The position numbers were made by a program, and so were the translations under genes. 64,000 nt of DNA from Polaribacter sp. (lineage in GTDB: Bacteria > Bacteroidota > Bacteroidia > Flavobacteriales > Flavobacteriaceae), in assembly GCA_029238315.1 (NCBI GenBank), contig JAQWGI010000033.1, forward strand, positions 96,192 through 160,191, written 5' to 3'. The notes below the pieces were generated by a model that worked only from the letters and a program-made list of their open reading frames with translations, was not told the origin of the DNA and did no database searches. Below are positions 44,002 through 54,700 of the stretch, in pieces; positions within the stretch are counted from its first letter, which is position 1; the number at the start of each line of letters is the position of its first letter.

Positions 44002-44234
44002 TGATAGTTTATTTAGCCAAAAAAACATTTTTAGTAATTTTTGTTTTTACATGCTTAATATTTCTGCTTTTAGAATTTGTTTTAAGAATTGAAAGTTCAA
44101 CATTAAGAGTTGTTTTACCAGCGTTTTTTTCAGTAATATTATCACCAAGAAGAAAGAAAATTAATACCCAAACTGGAGAGAAAACCCAAATAACATGGTT
44201 TTTCTTAAAAGAACCTATTTTTTTAGATAAATGA
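44001..44234 (+). CDS. Small membrane protein, unknown function
   Basis: A 77-residue protein with one strongly hydrophobic helix (FLVIFVFTCLIFLLLEFVL), a second moderately hydrophobic segment (VVLPAFFSVILSP) and a basic polar tail (RRKKINTQTGEKTQ). Not recognised. It starts one base inside the scoB stop and overlaps the exonuclease gene by 4 nt, so translational coupling supports it being real. Confidence 0.7.
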   Translation: MIVYLAKKTFLVIFVFTCLIFLLLEFVLRIESSTLRVVLPAFFSVILSPRRKKINTQTGEKTQITWFFLKEPIFLDK

Positions 44235-44992
44235 AAATAATCTCATACAACGTAAACGGAATTAGAGCTGCCTTAAAAAAAGGTTTTATCGATTGGTTGC
44301 AGGCTGCAAATCCAGATGTAATTTGTATTCAAGAAACCAAAGCACACAAAGAGCAATTAGATTTGACCTTGTTTGAAACCGCTGGTTATAAGTATCATTA
44401 TTGGTTTTCTGCTGAGAAAAAAGGCTATTCATCTGTGGCAATTTTATGTAAAGTAGCACCGAATCATATTGAATATGGAACAGGAATTGAATCCATGGAT
44501 TTTGAAGGAAGAAATTTACGTGTAGATTTTGATCATGTTTCTGTAATGAGTATGTATTTACCATCTGGAACAAACCAAGAAAGGCTAGATTTTAAATTCA
44601 ATTATATGGATGAAATCCTAGAATATGTTACAGACTTGAGAAAAACCATTCCAAATTTAGTTGTTTGTGGAGACTATAATATTTGTCACGAAGCCATTGA
44701 TATTCACAACCCAAAAATGAAGGGTGTTTCTGGGTTTTTACCAGAAGAACGAGAGTGGTTAACCTCTTTTGTGAAAAGTGGATTTACAGATAGTTTTAGG
44801 TATGTTAATCCAGAAAAACAAGCCTACTCTTGGTGGAGTTACAGGGCCAATGCAAGAGCAAATAATAAAGGTTGGCGTTTAGATTACGCAATGGTTTCCG
44901 AACCAATAAAAGAAAATATAGTGAACGCATATATTTTACCAGAAGCCAAGCATTCAGATCACTGTCCGATTGTTGTAGAACTAGATTTTTAA
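44231..44992 (+). CDS. xth: Exodeoxyribonuclease III / AP endonuclease
   Basis: A 253-residue DNA-repair nuclease. The family blocks are KIISYNVNGIRAALKKGFIDWL, DVICIQETKAHKEQ with the metal-binding Glu near residue 37, VVCGDYNICHEAIDIHNPK near 145, and the C-terminal AKHSDHCPIVVELDF with the catalytic Asp-His. It cleaves abasic sites and has 3'-5' exonuclease activity. Cytosolic, normal length. Followed 2 nt later by a lytic transglycosylase. Confidence 0.96.
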   Translation: MKIISYNVNGIRAALKKGFIDWLQAANPDVICIQETKAHKEQLDLTLFETAGYKYHYWFSAEKKGYSSVAILCKVAPNHIEYGTGIESMDFEGRNLRVDFDHVSVMSMYLPSGTNQERLDFKFNYMDEILEYVTDLRKTIPNLVVCGDYNICHEAIDIHNPKMKGVSGFLPEEREWLTSFVKSGFTDSFRYVNPEKQAYSWWSYRANARANNKGWRLDYAMVSEPIKENIVNAYILPEAKHSDHCPIVVELDF

Positions 44993-44994
44993 AT

Positions 44995-46269
44995 ATGAAC
45001 GATTATAAAATTACATTTTTATTTCTTTTTATCTCTTTGGGTATGCTAGCGCAAACTCAAAAGAATTCGATTGGCAGAGATACTATAAAAAAAGGTTTTT
45101 TTAGCAATAAAGACTTGTCGATAATAGATAGTTTGGTCATAGAAACCCAATACAGATCGCCATTAACGTCTAATATTAATTATATTATAAAAGGACTAAA
45201 AGCAAGTACAAAAGTGGAGAAAAAAGTGGAGACCAACCTCTTAAAAGAACGGTTGAAACACTTAGATGATACGTCTCCATTTTTTATAGAATACAATCCT
45301 ATTTTAGAAAATGTCATCAATTCGTATTTAAAATACCGTAGTAGGTATTATCCAAGATTAATGGCAAAAGCGGAGTATTATTTTCCGATGTTTGAAAAGT
45401 ATTTAGATCAATTTGATGTGCCTCTAGAAATGAAATATTTGGCCATTGTAGAATCTACATTAGACCCAAGAGCAAGATCTAGAGTTGGCGCCAGAGGTTT
45501 GTGGCAATTTATGTATTTGACAGGAAAACAATACAATTTAAATGTAAGTTCTTATGTAGATGAGCGCCAAGACCCAATAAAAGCAACTATAGCTGCTTGT
45601 AAATATCTAAGTGATTTATACAACATTTTTGGCGATTGGGATTTGGCTTTAGCAGCGTATAATTCTGGACCAGGAAATGTTTCTAAAGCTATAAAACGCT
45701 CTGGAGGGTATCAAAACTATTGGAACATTCGTCAGTATTTACCTAAAGAAACAGCTGGTTATGTGCCTGCTTTTTATGCAACATTGTATATTTTTAAATA
45801 TGCAAAAGAGCACGGTTTAGCTCCAGAAAACCCACCAATTTATCATTTTGCAACCGATACGATTCAGGTTAAAAAAACAGTTTCTTTTGATCAAATTACA
45901 GAAGTAACAGGAATTGAAACAGAAATGTTAGAATTTTTAAACCCGGCCTATAAATTAGACATCATACCGTTTGTAAAAGGAAAAAATTACACCGTAAAAC
46001 TTCCAAGAAACGCAACCATTAACTACTTAGAAAAAGAAAAAGAACTCTATGCTTTGGTAGACAATGACAACGCTAAAAGAGAAAAACCGTTGCCTAAATA
46101 TTTGGAATTAAATAGAAGGTTGCGATACAAAGTACGGAGCGGAGATTATTTAGGAAAAATAGCAACACAATTTGGCGTTCGCGTTAGCCAGATAAAAAAA
46201 TGGAACCGACTTAGAAGCAATAATTTAAAAATAGGTCAGCGACTCACTATTTTTCCAAAACGATTGTAA
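44995..46269 (+). CDS. Membrane-bound lytic transglycosylase with LysM domain (MltD-like)
   Basis: A 424-residue secreted protein from the ATG at 44995; the longer open frame overlaps xth and is rejected. A signal peptide (YKITFLFLFISLGMLAQTQ) is followed by an SLT domain with the catalytic Glu in KYLAIVESTLDPRARSRVGARGLWQFM near residue 150 and the AYNSGPGNVSKAIKRSGG motif near 220. A C-terminal LysM motif (YKVRSGDYLGKIATQFGVRVSQIKKWN, about 380-424) binds glycan. A second LysM-like segment may precede it. It cleaves peptidoglycan in the periplasm. Confidence 0.93.
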   Translation: MNDYKITFLFLFISLGMLAQTQKNSIGRDTIKKGFFSNKDLSIIDSLVIETQYRSPLTSNINYIIKGLKASTKVEKKVETNLLKERLKHLDDTSPFFIEYNPILENVINSYLKYRSRYYPRLMAKAEYYFPMFEKYLDQFDVPLEMKYLAIVESTLDPRARSRVGARGLWQFMYLTGKQYNLNVSSYVDERQDPIKATIAACKYLSDLYNIFGDWDLALAAYNSGPGNVSKAIKRSGGYQNYWNIRQYLPKETAGYVPAFYATLYIFKYAKEHGLAPENPPIYHFATDTIQVKKTVSFDQITEVTGIETEMLEFLNPAYKLDIIPFVKGKNYTVKLPRNATINYLEKEKELYALVDNDNAKREKPLPKYLELNRRLRYKVRSGDYLGKIATQFGVRVSQIKKWNRLRSNNLKIGQRLTIFPKRL

Positions 46270-46351
46270 TAAAAAAAATAAAATGATTTCTTTAAAGTGG
46301 AATAGTCTTTGAAGAGGTTATCAATAGATAAAATAGTTAAAACAATATCAA

Positions 46352-47347
46352 ATGAGAATAGGATTGACAATTGTAGCAATAGTACTTTTTTTAACTTCTT
46401 GTAAAGACGCAAAAGATACCTTTGTTTTAAGCAGCTCTGTTGGAAAATCGAATCAACTTTTGGTGGTTGCAGACGCCAATAATTGGAACGGAGAAGTTGG
46501 AGAACATCTTAGAAAGTTTTTAGGCAAATTGGTGGTAGGTTTACCACAACCAGAGACTACATTTAATGTAACTCAAATTGCACCGAAAGGGTTTGGAAGC
46601 ATGATGAATAAATACAGAAGTATTTTAATTGTGCAAACTGCAGAAAAAGAATCGTTTACTATTAAAAAAGATTTTTACGCAAAACCACAAACCATAATTT
46701 ATGTGACCGCGAAAGACAATGAAGGCTTAAAAAAGCAACTTCAAAAGCATCAAAAGGAAATTGTAAAGACCTTTAGGAATGCAGATCTTTTGCAAATCCA
46801 ACAACGCTTTAATGCCAAAAGATTAGACGATTCTCAGTACAAAACCCTTCAGAAACTGGGTGTTTCCTTAACCATTCCGTCAGATTTTAAAACGGTAGAC
46901 GATACAGGAGAATTTTTGTGGTTAAGACAACGTTTAATGAGTGGAATTACGCAAGGAGATGGCGTTAATAATATTTTAGTGTATAGTGTGCCAATTTCAG
47001 AATCGTTTGATTTAGAAGTGGCAAACACCATAATTGTAAACAGAAATACCATCGGTAAAAAGTACATACCAGGTTCTAAAGAAGGCATGTATATGATAAC
47101 AGAAGCTGCCTATGTGCCACAAACCAAAGAAATTGTATTGAACCAAAAACAAGCGTTTGAAACTAGAGGGAAATGGGAAGTTAAAAACGATTTTATGGCT
47201 GGGCCATTTATCAATTTTACAGTGGTAGATCAAAAAAACAATCGACTGCTTGTTTTTGAGGGTTTTACATACGCGCCGTCTATTAATAAAAGAGATTTTA
47301 TTTTTGAGTTAGAAGCGATTGGAAAATCGATGGTAATCAAAGAATAA
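46352..47347 (+). CDS. DUF4837-family lipoprotein
   Basis: A 331-residue lipoprotein with MRIGLTIVAIVLFLTSC (lipobox Cys at about 17). Conserved stretches are SNQLLVVADANNWNGEVGEHLRKFLGKLV, LPQPETTFNVTQI, and ITQGDGVNNILVYSVPISES. This is the DUF4837 layout of Bacteroidota, of unknown role and envelope location. It lies 82 nt after the lytic transglycosylase in the same direction and is closed by a terminator. Confidence 0.88.
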   Translation: MRIGLTIVAIVLFLTSCKDAKDTFVLSSSVGKSNQLLVVADANNWNGEVGEHLRKFLGKLVVGLPQPETTFNVTQIAPKGFGSMMNKYRSILIVQTAEKESFTIKKDFYAKPQTIIYVTAKDNEGLKKQLQKHQKEIVKTFRNADLLQIQQRFNAKRLDDSQYKTLQKLGVSLTIPSDFKTVDDTGEFLWLRQRLMSGITQGDGVNNILVYSVPISESFDLEVANTIIVNRNTIGKKYIPGSKEGMYMITEAAYVPQTKEIVLNQKQAFETRGKWEVKNDFMAGPFINFTVVDQKNNRLLVFEGFTYAPSINKRDFIFELEAIGKSMVIKE

Positions 47348-47386
47348 ACCAACACAGGTTTTATTTTTTAATCTTAAATTATTTAG

Positions 47387-47424
47387 GTTTGCAAGGTTTT
47401 TTTAAGATTTTGCAAACTTTTTTT
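47387..47424 (+). terminator. Terminator of the DUF4837 gene
   Basis: GTTTGCAA / TTGCAAAC arms enclose about 15 nt and precede seven Ts. Confidence 0.7.
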
Positions 47425-47869
47425 ATTAGATCCCTCTTTTTATGACTCATAACAGCATGTATATTAGTTAATTAAAAAAAAGAAATCATAAATTTTTTTT
47501 GAGCTGTTAAAGCAGTAAACACCATTTAAAAAACTAAAAACTTTATGTCAAAAAAGCTTTTTGATACAACTTCTGGATAAGTTACAGTTGATTTCTGCTT
47601 TTTTTTAACTACGTTTGATAAAAATCCTCCAACTGCATGAAACCACACAAAAGAAATTTTGTATTTAGTTTCTTAAAATTCTTTGTAGACAACCTTTCTG
47701 GTTGCTAACGATATCTAGCAACTCATTTCTTGGGAATCATTACTTTTATTAGCATAGAGGTTTCGTCTTTTATTTTTGTGTTTATTTTACACAGACACAA
47801 AGCAACACAATACTTTTTTTAAAATTTAACATCAAATTTATAACAATCACACAATAACAATTACACATC
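47425..47869. other. Long leader region before the secreted-protein cluster, no intact gene
   Basis: About 445 bases without a plausible complete gene. Reading the minus strand near 47580-47680 gives a 29-codon run (ETKYKISFVWFHAVGG onward) ending TAA, too short and without a start. A TATTTTTG -7 element at 47771-47778 is the probable promoter of the downstream operon, giving a leader of about 85 nt. Confidence 0.5.
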
Positions 47870-48820
47870 ATGAAAAAAATCTACACCACACTCGTACTAT
47901 TTATGGTTGCTGCAGTAACTTTTGCACAAGGTATTGCCGTGCAAGGAATTGCCAGAGATGGAACCGATGCTGCGTTGACCAACTTGAGACTCACTTTTGA
48001 GTTTATCATTTCTAAGGCAGATGGAAGTACTGTCTTTAAAGAACCGCAATCTGTTAATTCATTTAAAGAATCGCAATCTATTACCACAGACTCCTATGGG
48101 TTGTTTTCTCACGTGGTGAGTGCTGGTACAGCAACCGTAGGGAATTTTAACGACATAGACTTTAGCATACAGGGCTTAAAATTATCAGTTTGGATACAGT
48201 ATGATGGTAGTAATATACAGGTGTATAGCCAAGACTTGCAGCACGTACCTTATGCGCATTATGCGCAGAGAGCTGCCAATGGTGTGCCACCGGGTACGGT
48301 AGTGGCGTTTATGGGGGTTGATGGTAAGATACCAGAGGGCTGGGTAAAGTGTGACGGAGCTGACATTACCAACAAAGGGGCAAGTTACAACGCCTTAAAA
48401 GCTGTTATTGGCAATAGCTTGCCAGATTTAAGAGGACATTTCTTAAAAGGAGAAGGAAAGGCAACAGGAATACCTGAGGCAGGTATTGTTCCAGGTGTGG
48501 TAGGGGAATATCAAGGGCAAGATATATTGTCACATGATCACGCCGTAGATATCACGCCTGAAAAAAAAGAGGGAGCTCACGCTCATTTTATTACAAGGTT
48601 GCCTTCTGATGGCCAATGGGGCGCCAATATATCTATGCAAACTACGGTAGAATCTAATGGGTCTGACGAAAAATGGGCTAACGCGCCAGGGCATCAAGAT
48701 AAAAAATCTACATCTTACGATGGTGAACATACTCATCGAATAAATGGTAATACAAAAGGTAATGGAGGTGCAGAAACACGTCCTTGGACAGCGATCGTCA
48801 ATTACATCATTAAATTATAA
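47870..48820 (+). CDS. Secreted phage-tail-collar-domain protein
   Basis: A 316-residue protein with signal peptide MKKIYTTLVLFMVAAVTFAQ. An N-terminal beta domain (about 20-135: VQGIARDGTDAALTNLRLTFEF...YSQDLQHVPYAHYAQRA) is the segment usually found before tail-fibre-like regions in Bacteroidota. The tail-collar domain (about 140-200) shows PPGTVVAFMGVDGKIPEGWV, then CDGADI and LPDLRGHFLKG. The C-terminus is Gly/His-rich (GEHTHRINGNTKGNGGAETRPW). No T9SS sorting domain is present. It heads a cluster with three further secreted proteins, so it may be an extracellular fibre or adhesin component rather than phage. Confidence 0.85.
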   Translation: MKKIYTTLVLFMVAAVTFAQGIAVQGIARDGTDAALTNLRLTFEFIISKADGSTVFKEPQSVNSFKESQSITTDSYGLFSHVVSAGTATVGNFNDIDFSIQGLKLSVWIQYDGSNIQVYSQDLQHVPYAHYAQRAANGVPPGTVVAFMGVDGKIPEGWVKCDGADITNKGASYNALKAVIGNSLPDLRGHFLKGEGKATGIPEAGIVPGVVGEYQGQDILSHDHAVDITPEKKEGAHAHFITRLPSDGQWGANISMQTTVESNGSDEKWANAPGHQDKKSTSYDGEHTHRINGNTKGNGGAETRPWTAIVNYIIKL

Positions 48821-48839
48821 GCAACATAAATTTCTTCTT

Positions 48840-51737
48840 ATGAAAAAAGCACTACTCTATGTGGCATGTGTTTTTGGGCTTGTATTACAGGCACAGAACC
48901 AACAAAGTAAAGATATTCTTTTTACAGGTGCAGGCGCAAAAGACACTATAGTACATACATCAGAAAAGACATTGCGTTTAAAGCTGCAAGTAGGGGGTGC
49001 TTTTTTGTTTAATAGTAAAACAACGGAGAAGACCAAAACTACGGTAGCCTTTCCGTACAGTATTAAATTTAAGCCTCAAACTTTTTTAGAAGACGGTTAT
49101 GTAATTTCGAAAGGATTTTACGGAGATGTTGTAAAATTAAATTGGACTATAAAAGCCAACATAGACCAAATAAAAGACGTTACCATTTCTAGAAAAGAAA
49201 TGGGAAGTACTACACCCGAGGTTGTCATTGCAAATGTAGCAAAAGATGTATTTGAGTATGAAGACCGCCTAACAGAAAGCGGAGTTTTGTACCAATACAA
49301 AATAATGGCCAACTTTATTTCTAAAAACGAAAACCCCAAAGAACTTCAAGATTATGTTGTTGGGGTGGGCTTTAGAAACCCTGCAGCTACGGTTTCTGGA
49401 AGAATTAGTTTTCAGGGAGGTACGCCTGTAGAAAATGTAACGGTATATGCAGAAGCTGTGGGGGCAAATATCACTACGGCAGGTAAAAGCATGTATTTTA
49501 AAAACAGTTCTGCAGCTACTGGCGCACTTAGAAGTAACATTAAAGCTGCAAACCTTACTCTGCAAACCTGGACCAACTTAACCAAAAGCAATACCGCAGC
49601 CAATATACTAACTTATAAATCTACTTCTGGAGACAACTATGCGGTGTTTGCCGCTCATACAACCACGCACAGAATTCAGTTTAAAGTTTTAAAAAATAAC
49701 ATTGCTATTGCCAACCTAGAACTGAGTAATTTTTTGCCTACAGGTGAGGTAGATGCCTTTGGAAAAGACATTTACAAAAGCATTGAAGATATTAGCACAG
49801 AGGAGTTTATTCATTTTTCTGCAGTTTTAGAACAAGGTAAATTTGCTGCCATATATATTAACGGCCGTTTGATAAATACAACAACCGTTGCCGAGGCTAA
49901 CATTATTGGAAGTGAAGAAAAGCCAACGTTAACCGCGTTTAATTTTACCACCTATGCTTCTAGGCAAGGTGAAGAAATTTACAAGATAGATCTCTGTTTA
50001 AGTTGTACAGAAGACACTTACTTAGATGAGGTTCGAATCTGGGAAAAAGCGTTGACAAGCACAGAATTAAAAAGAGATTACAGAAGGTATTTAGACGGTT
50101 CTGAAAAAGGGTTAAAGTTTTACTTAAGAGGAGATGAAGGTAGCGGCGATTACCTATACGATCTGTCTAAAAAAGGCTATATATTTAATGAAAACCATGC
50201 GCTTATACTAAAACAAGAAGGCACTTTTACTTTTAGCACCAAGGTTCCAAATAGAAGACAGTTAGGGGTTTTTGGGGTAACCGATACAAATGGAAGTTAT
50301 ACCATTGCTTCGATACCGTATGTAGGAAACGGAGAGAGTTTTGAAATTACTCCCTCTTTAGGGGTGCATCAATTTAACCCAGCTACTCAAAGCTTATTTT
50401 TAGGGAAAGATGAACCTGTAGTTAATAAGGTAGATTTTACAGACGTTTCTTCTTTCGCTTTTAAAGGACGTGTAGTCTATAATGTGCAAAATGTATTTAA
50501 GCATACAGACAGTATTGTAGATGCTACTAATATTAGAGATGCAGAAAACTACAACCAATACTGGTATGGAGAAGAAAGGGTTAATAAAGGACAGTATTAT
50601 TACGAAGGCGGAGTAAAAGATAGCCTTACAGGTTTTTACAAAGAAGGTGTACTAAGAAAATATCCTGTAATAGGAGTTGCAGGAGCTTATATTTCAATTG
50701 ACGGAAATGTTGTGTTTGATGAAGACAATCAACCCGTAGTTTCTGATAGCAAAGGAAGGTTTAACATACAGGTACCTATCGGAAATCATAAAATAGAAGT
50801 TATCAAAAACGGACATACGTATGCGCTAAACGGTCGTTTTCCAGAAACCGGTACGTTTGAGTTTTTTGAAGACCAAACAGAAGAACGCTACTTTATAGAC
50901 ACTACAAGAGTTACTTTGGTAGGAAAAGTGGTTGGAGGAAAAATACAGTCTGATAAACCTGTAGGTTTTGGGTTTGCAGGCGAAAAAAAATACACCAACG
51001 ATGAAGGCTTGGCTACTCAAAATGAAGAGACCATTTCTTCAGTAAACAATATTGGAGTTGCACAGATTATTTTTAAAGGTGATGTCAGTACCAACGAACT
51101 CAACAAAACAATTACCACCAACACCAAAACAGGAGAGTATAGGGTTGATTTAATTCCGTATCTATATTTTATTAAAAACAGTGATTTAACGATCCCAAAA
51201 AATGACGCTGTTAAGATTTTAACCGCAACGGAAACTGTAGACTTAAGGGAGGTGCCTGTTTTAAAGTCTTCAGAATTTACAGCCAAAGATGGCTCAAAGC
51301 ACACCTCAGAAGAATACCATTACGAAAAGAGTTTTCGATTTAACTCAGACATAACATTGACTTTTTTAAATCAAACATTTGAAAAATCGGTAACTATTGG
51401 AGATTATACTTTTGATATCAGCGAATTACCATTTCCAATTTATAAGCAATTTAATGAGTACGAAATGGTTTTTGAAGTTTCTCAAAACTATGTAAATAAA
51501 GATGAAGATCAAGAGGTGGTAACCAAAGAGTTTTTTACAGAAGGTGCGTTGAATATTACAAATAATTTAGCTGATAAAAAGACAGAACAAGTAGTAATGC
51601 AGAAAAATAATACTGAATATAAATATGTATTTACCGCAGGGAACCCTAACACCAACCAATCGGAAGGGTATAAAAGGGATTACAGTTCAGTACGTTATAG
51701 ACGGCCAAAACCCTTTAGAAATAGACAATCTAAGTGA
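48840..51737 (+). CDS. Giant secreted LamG protein, N-terminal part (frameshifted from 51625-57324)
   Basis: From the ATG at 48840 the peptide starts MKKALLYVACVFGLVLQAQN, a signal peptide. Domains in order: beta-rich/FN3-like (about 30-190), a LamG/concanavalin-like segment (about 220-440, ending YLDEVRIWEKALTSTELKRDYR), then carboxypeptidase-regulatory-like repeats (VSGRISFQGGTPVENVTV; SSFAFKGRVVYNVQN; DSKGRFNIQVPIGNHKIEV). The last about 25 residues (GYKRDYSSVRYRRPKPFRNR) are the wrong-frame reading of DNA that codes for protein in the next frame, so the ORF ends by frameshift near 51660, not naturally. Extracellular, substrate unknown. Confidence 0.8.
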   Translation: MKKALLYVACVFGLVLQAQNQQSKDILFTGAGAKDTIVHTSEKTLRLKLQVGGAFLFNSKTTEKTKTTVAFPYSIKFKPQTFLEDGYVISKGFYGDVVKLNWTIKANIDQIKDVTISRKEMGSTTPEVVIANVAKDVFEYEDRLTESGVLYQYKIMANFISKNENPKELQDYVVGVGFRNPAATVSGRISFQGGTPVENVTVYAEAVGANITTAGKSMYFKNSSAATGALRSNIKAANLTLQTWTNLTKSNTAANILTYKSTSGDNYAVFAAHTTTHRIQFKVLKNNIAIANLELSNFLPTGEVDAFGKDIYKSIEDISTEEFIHFSAVLEQGKFAAIYINGRLINTTTVAEANIIGSEEKPTLTAFNFTTYASRQGEEIYKIDLCLSCTEDTYLDEVRIWEKALTSTELKRDYRRYLDGSEKGLKFYLRGDEGSGDYLYDLSKKGYIFNENHALILKQEGTFTFSTKVPNRRQLGVFGVTDTNGSYTIASIPYVGNGESFEITPSLGVHQFNPATQSLFLGKDEPVVNKVDFTDVSSFAFKGRVVYNVQNVFKHTDSIVDATNIRDAENYNQYWYGEERVNKGQYYYEGGVKDSLTGFYKEGVLRKYPVIGVAGAYISIDGNVVFDEDNQPVVSDSKGRFNIQVPIGNHKIEVIKNGHTYALNGRFPETGTFEFFEDQTEERYFIDTTRVTLVGKVVGGKIQSDKPVGFGFAGEKKYTNDEGLATQNEETISSVNNIGVAQIIFKGDVSTNELNKTITTNTKTGEYRVDLIPYLYFIKNSDLTIPKNDAVKILTATETVDLREVPVLKSSEFTAKDGSKHTSEEYHYEKSFRFNSDITLTFLNQTFEKSVTIGDYTFDISELPFPIYKQFNEYEMVFEVSQNYVNKDEDQEVVTKEFFTEGALNITNNLADKKTEQVVMQKNNTEYKYVFTAGNPNTNQSEGYKRDYSSVRYRRPKPFRNRQSK

Positions 51738-54700
51738 TTTTAAATCAGAGGGTATTGTAAAAGGGATAGACAAAACTACTGGGAAGAATTTTGTAACCGT
51801 AGCACCAGAAATACCCGATATTATTTTAAGAGATCCGCCAGGATCCAATAGTTTTGCCTCTATAGAAGCAGGAACTACAATTAGTGTAGAAAAAACAAAT
51901 ACTACAAATTTAAGCAACTCAATTAGCTCTGTGCTTCATTTTGACCTTGGGAGTTCTCAAGAAATAATCACCGGTGTAGGCTCTATAGCTGCTTTTGTTG
52001 CAACAACAAAAACAATAGAAGTCATATCCAATACAGATTTAAGTCTTTCTATGACTAATCAACAAGTAAAAGAAAACACCTCTGTGGCTTCTTATACTTT
52101 TAACCAAACAATTTCTACCAGCAGCGATCCCGATTATGTAGGTGCAGACGGTGATTTATACATTGGTAACGCAAAAAACTCTTTCTACGGCGTTTCTGAT
52201 GATTTGATCTTATCAGACACCATTCCTGTTGATAACAATAAAAATGTATTAGCGCACATTAAGTATACAGTGCCCGTTTCAGAAACAGAAACAAAGGACT
52301 TATACATATCCAAGGTTGAAAGTTTTATTATTGGTAGCCAGCCAACACAAACTTTTTTCATGTATTCTCAGAAGCATTTGTTAGAGACGCTGATTCCAAA
52401 CTTAGAAACCTTGGCCGCTAGTCTCGAAAACGGAGAAACACCAGAGCCGGGCAAAGAGTATCAGAGTCCAGAGTTTTATAAGCAACAAGCAAAATCATGG
52501 AGAGCCATTATTCAGAACAACGAAAAGGACAAATACAATGCGCTAAACAATAAAGAAGCTTTAAAAAGTTCAGCACTTGCAAAAGTAGAAAAAATGTTTT
52601 CTGGAGCACAACTAGAATTAGACAATTTAATTAATGGTTCTGGAACACAAAAAGCATTGAAGAATTTAATTCAAGCAAGTTTTTTTAGCAATAAGTCTTT
52701 TGATGCTGGTATGGGAGAGCTAACCAATACTATAGAGACAGCGAACTTAGGGGGTAATAGCCTAACATTTGCTTTAGACATCAGTGCAGGAGCAGGTACT
52801 ACAGTTGGAGGAAGTCTCCTTGGTGCTGGAAATACCCTTACAACTACCACTACTTCTAACAGTGTTGTTTCAGCCAACTCAAACGTTTCAAGCGAATCAA
52901 ATACTAAGTTTTCGTATACGTTAAAAGACAATGATAAAGACAACGTATTAAGTGTAGATGTTGTTAATCTTTTTGACGGAAACGGACCTATTTTTGTTAC
53001 TCAAGGAGGAGCCACATCTTGTCCTTATGAAGGAGAAACATCCTCTGTTTTTTACAATCCTTCTGGATACAATTCCAATACAATAGGAAATGGAGGCGTT
53101 CCATTTTCTGTGGCTACAAACAAAGTGTACAAGTCAGATATTCAGGTAGATAAATCTTTAAGAACCAACGTGCCAGAAAGTGAAGCTGCTGTTTTTACAT
53201 TGTTGTTAAAAAACACCAGTGAAACACAGTCTGATTTAGAGTTTATTTTAGATGTAGATCCAATTTCTTTAAATGGAGCAAAAACCAATTTAAAAACAAA
53301 TGGGCTAAGTATTATCTTACCTTTTAACGAGACGGTTTCTTTTCCTTTAGAAATTTCTAAAACACCTTCATCGAGTACTTACAAGTATGAAGACATTAAA
53401 ATAATGTTGTACAGTCCTTGTACAGACCCAGAAGAAAGGACAGAAAATGCGATAAACATTACTGCAGAATTTAAAAAATCGTGTTCTAATGTAGAGATTT
53501 CAGTACCTCTAAACAATTGGATTTTTAATTATAATGAAGCATACTCGGTAGACAACTTAGGAAATACAAGTATTAACAAACTACCGATTACATTTACCGA
53601 TTTTAATACCGAATTTACAGGGTTTCAAAAGATAGAGTTGCAGTATCGAAATGCAACATCCTCTAGTTGGATTAAGTTTGCAACGTATTACGGTTCTGAT
53701 GCATTAAGAGCAGCTGCTAATGATAAAGATAAAGGAATTGTAATTAAATCTTCAGACGCTGAGTTTACCCACAACTGGGATGTTGTTAGAGACGATATAC
53801 CTGATGGTAATTACGAGTTTAGAGCGGTTTCGTATTGTACAGACGATATAGTAAATACTTCTGCGATTGTTTCCGGAACCATCAACATCAATGCACCTGT
53901 TTTATTTGGTACTCCAAGCCCCAAAGACGGAATTTTAGATGTTGGAGAAGACATTTTAGTTCGTTTTAATGAAGATGTATTAAAAAGAATTACTTCTGAT
54001 ATAGTCGCAAAAGGGTTAAAAAACCAACAAGAAATCAATCACGATGTTTCTGTTCGTTTAGACGGAGCAACCAATCAAATTGAATTGCCAAATCAGCGCT
54101 TAAGCAATCAGTCCTTTACCTTACAGTTTTGGTATAAAAAAGGAGCAACCAGTAATGGAACTCTTGTTTCGCAGCAAGACGGAATTCAAATTGCTTTAAA
54201 CAACAATACCATTAATTTCGCTATTGGCGGGGAATCGATTACGGGTTCGATGAACGAATTAAATTATAATTTCTATTCTTTTATCTATGACCACTCAAGT
54301 TCACCATCATTAACAATCCTAAGAAACGGAGATATTTTGGCAACAAAATCTTTGTCAGAGAAACTAGACATCAACACCAACACTTCAATTTTTATTGGTG
54401 GTCGTGGTGTAGAAGGAAATATTCACGACATTCGTTTATGGTCTCAATCTTTTACACAAGCGAAAGCTACAGTAGCCAAAGATTTAACGTTAACAGGTAG
54501 AGAGTTAAACTTACAGGGGTATTGGAGATTAGATGAAGGAAATGGAAAAAAAGCCCTTGATAAAGCGAAGAGAAAAAACGGTATTGTCAATCTAAATTGG
54601 GATATTTTTCCGAAAGGAAATGGCTACGAATTTAAAAATAATAGTTATTTAAGTTTAGAAAGCGTTGGTTTTATTCAACCTTCACATTTAGAAGATATTT

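Noticed and set aside
44872..44994. N-terminal extension of the lytic transglycosylase into xth
   Set aside because: It is the out-of-frame reading of the xth 3' end. The ATG at 44995 directly starts a signal peptide.
47580..47690. Minus-strand peptide ETKYKISFVWFHAVGG... as a transposase or gene remnant
   Set aside because: Only 29 codons, with no start and a stop just upstream; no family recognised.
47870..48820. Prophage, suggested by the tail-collar domain
   Set aside because: No capsid, terminase, portal, integrase or lysis genes are nearby. The protein has a bacterial signal peptide and sits with T9SS-type surface proteins.
48744..48839. N-terminal extension of the giant LamG protein
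   Set aside because: It overlaps the tail-collar gene in another frame. The signal peptide begins at the ATG at 48840.
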